The notes under the pieces: model-generated
What the model saw: the letters and a program-made list of their open reading frames with translations, nothing else
Told to the model about the DNA's origin: nothing
Database searches by the model: none
Shown: positions 59,127 through 64,000 of the stretch, piece after piece
Layout of the letters: each line of letters starts with the position of its first letter
Position numbering within the stretch: position 1 is the stretch's first letter
Translations under genes and position numbers: made by a program
Assembly (NCBI RefSeq): GCF_027625995.1
Contig: NZ_CP115396.1
Span: forward strand, 2,046,001 to 2,110,000
Length of the DNA stretch: 64,000 nucleotides
Direction of reading: 5' to 3'
Source: Hymenobacter yonginensis
Lineage (GTDB): Bacteria; Bacteroidota; Bacteroidia; Cytophagales; Hymenobacteraceae

Positions 59127-60176
59127 ATGGCCCGCCATTCTTTCCTCTTCGACCCCAACAAAAACTCTCTGTTCTATCTGGCCCTGTTTGTGGCGCTGGC
59201 GCTGCTCGGGCACACCTCCTACCAGGCCCTCAACGGCGACTACTCCATTATCGGCAGCGTGGCCTCGTTTCTGGGGCTGTTCGTGGCGTTTCAAAGCTGG
59301 AAGGCGGCTGATGAGGCCTCCCGCAACTCCGACCAGGCCATGCAGCAGATGCACGCGCTGGCCCGCGAAACCCAGCAGCTGGCCGCCGAAACCCGGCAGC
59401 TGGTGGAAAGCTCCAACGCCGTGGAGCAGCAAATCAAAAGCGCCGTCGTGACTATCAGCGACGCCACGCGGGAGCTGTACAAGGGCTTTCAGCCGATTAT
59501 GGTGCGCATGGCCGAGTTTCTGGAAGAGTCGGCCGGCAGCGAGTACCTGGCCCTGATGACCGACTCGGCCGCCATTGGCACCTTCTATGCCCGCCACCAC
59601 CGCCCCGAGCTCAACCAGCGCGAGATGCGCGCCCTCACCGACCGCATCCACGACCTGCTGCTGGACCGCGCCCGCGACGCCCGCGAGTTCTACCTGGCCA
59701 CGCTGGCCGCCGACGAAACGCCCGAGGCCCTGCCGCCCACCGCCGACCAGCACGGCCGCCTACACCACTTCGTGCAGGGCGTGTGGCAGCAGTTTCATCC
59801 CGAGGCCGACACTATTTCGACAGAGCACTGGCAGGAGCACCGCAACCAGCACCAAGCCACTTTGCGCCAGCTCGAAGACGCTTTCCAGACCTTATCCGAA
59901 CACCCCGAGCAACGGACCGCCGGCCTGGGCATCCATCAGCTGGTGCCGGTGCTGCCTTTGCAGCTGCTACTGCGCTTCGATGCTGAGGCCAAGGAGCCGT
60001 TTCGGGCGCTGGTGGTGTTTCTGGGCCAGTATAACCTGGATCGGGTGGCCGAGGCCCGGGCCCTGCAAACCACCGACCCCGAGCTGGTGCGCACCTTCAT
60101 CAGTATGTTTGAGAGCCTCACCAGCCTCGACGACCACCCTGGCTACCAGCAGCTGCGCCGGCAGTTTCCGCTGTAA
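59127..60176 (+). CDS. Hypothetical membrane-anchored coiled-coil protein
   Basis: 349 aa. One or two N-terminal membrane segments (LFYLALFVALALLGHTSY; IIGSVASFLGLFVAFQSW), then a coiled coil (SDQAMQQMHALARETQQLAAETRQLVES), then about 200 helical residues with YARHHRPELNQREMRALTDRIHDLL and DAREFYLATLAADE. The arrangement resembles signalling or septation scaffolds, but no family was recognised. Confidence 0.6.
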   Translation: MARHSFLFDPNKNSLFYLALFVALALLGHTSYQALNGDYSIIGSVASFLGLFVAFQSWKAADEASRNSDQAMQQMHALARETQQLAAETRQLVESSNAVEQQIKSAVVTISDATRELYKGFQPIMVRMAEFLEESAGSEYLALMTDSAAIGTFYARHHRPELNQREMRALTDRIHDLLLDRARDAREFYLATLAADETPEALPPTADQHGRLHHFVQGVWQQFHPEADTISTEHWQEHRNQHQATLRQLEDAFQTLSEHPEQRTAGLGIHQLVPVLPLQLLLRFDAEAKEPFRALVVFLGQYNLDRVAEARALQTTDPELVRTFISMFESLTSLDDHPGYQQLRRQFPL

Positions 60177-60264
60177 GCCGGAAAATCCGTTTGTTTGCGT
60201 TGGCCGCCCCAATCCGGCGCGCACCGGCAGGCCGTATGCCTGGCTATCCTACTTATTCCGATAT

Positions 60265-60930
60265 ATGCAGCGGTACGTTTCTGAGGTTCTGGGCACCTTC
60301 GCCATTGTGTTTTGTGGCACCGGCGCCATCATCATCAACCAGGAAACGCACGGCGCCATCACGCATGTGGGCGTGGCCATGACGTTCGGGCTCATCGTGA
60401 GTGCCATGATTTACGCGCTGGGCAACGTGTCGGGCGCCCACTTCAACCCGGCCGTGACGGTGGCTTTCACCATTGCGGGGCGGTTTGCGGGGCGGCAGGT
60501 GCTGCCCTACATCGTTAGCCAGCTAACCGGGGCCGTGCTGGCCAGTGCGGTGCTGCGCTACCTGTTTCCGGCCAACGCGCTGCTGGGGGCCACGCTGCCG
60601 ACCGGTGCCGAGGGGCAGTCGTTTGTGTTAGAATTCATCCTCACCTATTTCCTGATGCTCGTGATTCTGAACGTGGCCTGTGGCTCCAAGGAGCAGGGCT
60701 TGTTTGCGGGGCTGGCCATTGGGGCGGTGGTGCTGCTGGAAGCTATGTTTGCGGGGCCCATCTGCGGGGCGTCCATGAACCCGGCCCGCTCGGTGGCGCC
60801 GGCGCTGGTGTCAGGGCACCTGGAGCATCTGTGGCTGTATCTGGTGGCGCCTACCGTGGGCGCCATTGCGGCCGTCTTTACCTGGCAGTTCCTGACGCGG
60901 CCGGCGGTGCCGGTGGAAGAGTGCGAGTAG
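60265..60930 (+). CDS. Aquaporin/glycerol facilitator (MIP family)
   Basis: 221 aa from ATG 60265. Both pore motifs are intact: HFNPAVT (N61-P62-A63) and MNPARSVAP (N172-P173-A174), with the selectivity arginine R175. Six membrane helices and two half-helices. The position before the second NPA and the short loops fit the aquaporin rather than the GlpF type, but water versus glycerol cannot be settled by eye. Confidence 0.88.
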   Translation: MQRYVSEVLGTFAIVFCGTGAIIINQETHGAITHVGVAMTFGLIVSAMIYALGNVSGAHFNPAVTVAFTIAGRFAGRQVLPYIVSQLTGAVLASAVLRYLFPANALLGATLPTGAEGQSFVLEFILTYFLMLVILNVACGSKEQGLFAGLAIGAVVLLEAMFAGPICGASMNPARSVAPALVSGHLEHLWLYLVAPTVGAIAAVFTWQFLTRPAVPVEECE

Positions 60931-60950
60931 GCCTTAAAAGCTCGTGCTCC

Positions 60951-61268
60951 ATGAAAGACACAATCAAGTTCCTCAATAGCTCCTTTGGCGTTGCAGTAGC
61001 AGCATTGCTACTGTATTTCTCCTGGTGGCTTTTCGTTGTGCATTTTCTCTACTGGAAGGAATACTCTGAGGATAGTGGCAACGCAGCTGGTACCGCGGCT
61101 CTATTCATGGATTATGTTACAATTGCGTTGCTGGTTATGTATGAAATCGGCTTCCTCATAGCGGCTATTCAGGCCACGTCTAAACGACCTTTTTATCTGG
61201 TTATATCCTTCGTTTTACTACTGCCAATGGTTGGCATTTGGCTATTCGAAACCTATGGCCGGAAGTAG
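60951..61268 (+). CDS. Hypothetical 105-aa membrane protein
   Basis: Three membrane segments (GVAVAALLLYFSWWLFVVHF; YVTIALLVMYEIGFLIAAI; FYLVISFVLLLPMVGIWLF). Starts 20 nt after the aquaporin stop. Noticeably AT-richer than its neighbours. Not recognised. Confidence 0.55.
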   Translation: MKDTIKFLNSSFGVAVAALLLYFSWWLFVVHFLYWKEYSEDSGNAAGTAALFMDYVTIALLVMYEIGFLIAAIQATSKRPFYLVISFVLLLPMVGIWLFETYGRK

Positions 61269-61391
61269 CAGGAAGTGAAAAACATGTAGAATACGCTATA
61301 ATTCGTTGCAGGCAGAGGTCTGTTGCGGGCTATTCATTCAGCTATGCTTGCCTCCCGCTGCACTTCTGCCAAAAACTCCGTAGCATTGCTT

Positions 61392-61417
61392 AGCCGGCCC
61401 CGGGCCGGCTTTTTTTC
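61392..61417 (+). terminator. Terminator just upstream of the sugar transporter start
   Basis: AGCCGGCCC and GGGCCGGCT (9-bp perfect stem) followed by seven T residues. It is only 19 nt before ATG 61436, so it either ends read-through from upstream or works as an attenuator in the leader. Confidence 0.75.
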
Positions 61418-61435
61418 TTTCTACCCCGCCCCTGC

Positions 61436-62839
61436 ATGGCTGCTCCCGTTACGTCCTCCACCCCGCTTGCCCCTGTCGGCACCACCCGCTCCTACGCGGG
61501 CCCGATGGTGCTGATGACCACCCTGTTCTTTCTATTCGGGGCCGTCACCAACTTCAACGACGTGCTCATGCCCTACCTCAAGGACGTGTGCCAGCTCACC
61601 GATTTCCAGTCCACGGCGGTGCAGTCGGCCTTCTTCGGGGCATATTTCCTGATGTCGTTGCCGGCGGGCAAGCTGCTGGAGCGGATGGGGTTCAAGCGCG
61701 GCATTGTGCTGGGGCTGCTGATTATGGCCTGCGGGGCGCTGCTGTTCGTGCCGGCCGCCAACTCGCGCACGTTCGGGCTGTTTCTGCTGGCGCTGAGCTT
61801 TTTGGGCGCCGGCATCACGCTGCTGCAGGTGGCGGCCAACCCCTACGTATCGGTGCTGGGGCCAGCGCGCACGGCGGCCAGCCGGGTGAGCATCGTGGGC
61901 GTGGCCAACGGGCTGGGCGGCACCATTTCGCCGCTTATCGGGGGCCTGATTCTGTTCGGAGGCTCGGCGGTGCTGAAGGCCCAGCTGGCGCAGCTGCCGC
62001 TGGAGCAGCGCCTCACCCAGGAAGCCACGCTGGTAAAGCCGCTGTATCTGGGGCTGGCCGTGTTTCTGGCGGTGCTGGCGGCGCTGTTTTTCCTGGTGCG
62101 CCTGCCCGAGGTGGAAAGCCTGCCCGCCGATGAGGAAGCTGCCGCCGCGCAGGCCGCCGCCGAAACCGGCCGCCGCTCCGCCCTCGACTTCCGCCACCTG
62201 GCCCTGGGCGTGGTGGCCATCTTCACCTACGTGGGCGTGGAAGTGGGCATCGGCTCGTTTATCATCCGCTACGGCGAAAGCCAGAACATCAGCCAGCTCA
62301 GCGGCTTCACGCAGGAGCTGGTGCGCGGCCTGAGCGTGGCCACCAGCTGGGCCGCCGCTTTGTTCGGCAACACCCCCGACCCGATTGATACTAGCGGCGG
62401 CTTCACTAAGGCCGTGGGCGCGGTGCTGGTGTCGTCGTACTGGTTTGGGGTGATGGTGGGCCGCATTGTCGGTATTCCGCTACTCACCCGCTTCGATGCC
62501 CGCAAGCTGCTGGCCGGGGTTTGCGCCGCCGGCACGCTGTTCGTGCTGCTCTCCATCCTGAGCTCCGGCGAAACCGCGCTGTGGCTGGTGGTGCTGTGCG
62601 GCCTCTGCAACGCCATCATCTGGCCGGTGGTGTTTCCGCTGGCCATTACGGGCCTGGGCAAATTCACCAAGCAGGGCTCGTCGTACCTGATTATGGCCAT
62701 CGTGGGCGGGGCCATTATTCCGCCGCTGATGGGGCTGCTGGCCACGCACGGCGGCGGCATCCGGGTGGCGTTTGTGCTGCCGGCCCTCTGCTATGCCTAC
62801 CTGCTGTTCTACGCCCTGAACGGCTACCGGGTGCGGTAA
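61436..62839 (+). CDS. FucP-like sugar MFS transporter
   Basis: 467 aa. GAVTNFNDVLMPYLKDVCQLTDFQS at residues 34-58 and SLPAGKLLERMGFKRGIVLGL are characteristic of the fucose/glucose-galactose permease (FucP/GluP) family, as are QVAANPYVSVLGP and GVEVGIGSFIIRYGES. Twelve helices. The sugar is probably a hexose; no catabolic genes are adjacent. Ends at a strong terminator. Confidence 0.88.
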   Translation: MAAPVTSSTPLAPVGTTRSYAGPMVLMTTLFFLFGAVTNFNDVLMPYLKDVCQLTDFQSTAVQSAFFGAYFLMSLPAGKLLERMGFKRGIVLGLLIMACGALLFVPAANSRTFGLFLLALSFLGAGITLLQVAANPYVSVLGPARTAASRVSIVGVANGLGGTISPLIGGLILFGGSAVLKAQLAQLPLEQRLTQEATLVKPLYLGLAVFLAVLAALFFLVRLPEVESLPADEEAAAAQAAAETGRRSALDFRHLALGVVAIFTYVGVEVGIGSFIIRYGESQNISQLSGFTQELVRGLSVATSWAAALFGNTPDPIDTSGGFTKAVGAVLVSSYWFGVMVGRIVGIPLLTRFDARKLLAGVCAAGTLFVLLSILSSGETALWLVVLCGLCNAIIWPVVFPLAITGLGKFTKQGSSYLIMAIVGGAIIPPLMGLLATHGGGIRVAFVLPALCYAYLLFYALNGYRVR

Positions 62840-62869
62840 CCTGAGTATCTCGCTGGAATCTCGCTTCAG

Positions 62870-62917
62870 GCGGGTCAGAAAACGGCAGCCGGCCGGTTTC
62901 TGACCCGCTTTTTTTTT
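62870..62917 (+). terminator. Rho-independent terminator of the transporter gene
   Basis: GCGGGTCAGAAA (62870-62881) pairs exactly with TTTCTGACCCGC (62897-62908), followed by nine T residues. Confidence 0.9.
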
Positions 62918-63077
62918 GGCCCGATATGCCACCCCCAGCACCTGAGGGCACATTGCCGGGTAGGCCGGAAGCCGGCGGCTGTTTTTGTTGAACTTTTCCT
63001 TATCAAAAGCTAAACATTGAAACATATTAATTCTTTAATCAAGTGTAATTTCATTCTCACCCCCAACTCCTTACCTC

Positions 63078-63851
63078 ATGAAAACGGTATTACTCGACAT
63101 CATGCGTATTCCGGTTGACGACCCAGTGGCGTTTACCTTTTTCACGGGGTATATGGCCATGGCCGCTGCCTCCGTCTTCTTTCTGTTTGAGCGCAGCACC
63201 GTGGCCGACAAATGGAAAACTTCCCTGTTGGTTTCGGGCCTGATTACGGGCATTGCGGCCGTGCATTACTACTACATGCGCGACTACTACGTCAGCACCA
63301 ACGAAACCCCCATTGCCCTGCGCTACATCGACTGGACCCTGACCGTGCCGCTGATGGTGGTGGAATTCTACCTGCTGGTGCGGGCGGCGGGGGCCAAGGC
63401 GTCACTGCTCTGGAAGCTGATTCTGGCGGCCGTCATTATGCTGGTCTTCGGCTACATCGGCGAGGCCTTTACGGATGGCTCCATGGGCCACTCGGTGCTG
63501 TGGGGCTCCCTTTCCACGCTGGGCTACGTGTACATTCTGTACTCGGCCTGGATGGGCGAAGTAGCGCAGCTGGCGGCGGCCTCCAACTCGGTGGCCGTGC
63601 AGAAGGGCGTACGGGCGCTGGCCTGGTTTATCCTGGTCGGGTGGGCCATCTACCCCATCGGCTACATGGCCATGCCCGGCGGCTGGCTCGGTCCGGACGG
63701 AGCCGGCCTGCTCCGCCCCCACGACCTCGACCTGCTCTATAACATTGCCGATGCCATCAACAAAATCGGCTTCGGCTTGGTGGTCTACGGCATTGCCCGC
63801 AGCGAATCGGCGGTGAAAGTGGCGCCGGCCAACGCCGCTTCGGTGGTGTAG
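63078..63851 (+). CDS. Proteorhodopsin/xanthorhodopsin-type light-driven proton pump
   Basis: 257 aa, seven helices. Helix C reads RYIDWTLTVPLMVVEFYL: R82, proton acceptor D85, T89 and donor E96, the DTE pattern of outward proton pumps. H63 in AAVHYYYMRD corresponds to the acceptor-partnering histidine of proteorhodopsin, and K229 in DAINKIGFG is the retinal lysine. M93 at the spectral-tuning site is the residue seen in green-absorbing Bacteroidetes rhodopsins. A 238-nt leader after the preceding gene includes an AT-rich promoter region (63000-63055). Confidence 0.93.
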   Translation: MKTVLLDIMRIPVDDPVAFTFFTGYMAMAAASVFFLFERSTVADKWKTSLLVSGLITGIAAVHYYYMRDYYVSTNETPIALRYIDWTLTVPLMVVEFYLLVRAAGAKASLLWKLILAAVIMLVFGYIGEAFTDGSMGHSVLWGSLSTLGYVYILYSAWMGEVAQLAAASNSVAVQKGVRALAWFILVGWAIYPIGYMAMPGGWLGPDGAGLLRPHDLDLLYNIADAINKIGFGLVVYGIARSESAVKVAPANAASVV

Positions 63852-63959
63852 CTCCGGCAGGCCTTCCCGGCAAATCCCGCTTTTTGGAATTCACCGGCCG
63901 GCAGGCTGAGTTGCCCGACCCCGGCCAGCTCAGCCTGTTTGCCTTTCCACCCGTTTCCT

Positions 63960-64000
63960 ATGCGTCCTTTCCTTCGTGCCAGCACCGCCGCCCCCGCCTG
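63960..64000 (+). CDS. Start of a gene downstream of the rhodopsin (partial)
   Basis: ATG at 63960 opens 13 codons (MRPFLRASTAA) to the window edge. In related genomes a Brp/Blh-type carotene dioxygenase, which makes retinal, often follows the rhodopsin gene; that identity is a guess from context only. Confidence 0.3.
   Translation, partial: MRPFLRASTAAPA

Overview
The window is a piece of a GC-rich chromosome from a Cytophagales bacterium, most likely Hymenobacter or a close relative. This is inferred from the gene families (AddAB-like helicase/nucleases, DACNV-type sensor protein, FucP-type sugar transporter, proteorhodopsin-like pump, four-helix copper-binding protein), from Bacteroidetes-type promoters (TTTG, about 20 nt, TAnnTTTG) placed almost on top of start codons, and from dense intergenic inverted repeats. 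No rRNA, tRNA or CRISPR array was seen.

Layout. (1) 1-19.1 kb is host chromosome: a truncated AddA-like helicase/nuclease, a TetA-type MFS pump, a VKOR-like membrane protein, a DUF1963 protein, an AddB-like nuclease that carries an in-frame DUF559 endonuclease element flanked by 41/44-nt inverted repeats, a nucleoside deaminase, MscS and ClC channels, a cation/proton antiporter, a BaiN-like flavoprotein, a DACNV/diadenylate-cyclase-like protein, an aldo/keto reductase and a DUF4112 membrane protein. (2) 19.1-40.6 kb is an AT-rich genomic island of about 21.5 kb. It is bounded by a 25-bp direct repeat (19099-19123 and 40580-40604) and integrated inside the DUF4112 coding sequence. The island restores an alternative C-terminus and leaves the original 3' end stranded at 40582-40779. 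(3) 40.8-64 kb is host chromosome again: lipoprotein-SCO1-cytochrome c, SseB, DUF2062, BrkB, copper storage protein, RecQ, an XRE/S24 regulator, pirin, a GAF protein, an esterase, an M2 peptidase, an MtfA-like peptidase, a small tyrosine phosphatase, DbpA-type helicase, RlmL-type methyltransferase, aquaporin, a FucP-like transporter and a green-type proton-pumping rhodopsin.

The island holds a tyrosine integrase, an AT-hook protein, a DUF805 protein, a YwqK-like lipoprotein, an XRE regulator, a TPR lipoprotein with a broken second copy, an iteron-like array (24617-24790), and a stand-alone protein with the A, B and C motifs of the family-A polymerase/T7-RNA-polymerase palm. It continues with an ADP-ribosylglycohydrolase, a CAP-like secreted protein, a serine recombinase, a methyltransferase-McrB-McrC restriction operon with two amino-methyltransferase modules in one polypeptide, and a CoiA-like nuclease gene that contains a second 331-codon open frame on the same strand. 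It reads as an integrated plasmid-like element carrying a defence cargo.

The observations I consider most likely to be new are: the DUF559 element with palindromic inverted termini inside the AddB-like gene; the nested same-strand coiled-coil frame in the CoiA-like gene; the palm-polymerase protein with its iterons; integration into DUF4112 with C-terminal replacement; and a family of intergenic repeats whose four sequence variants keep their internal pairing by compensatory changes.
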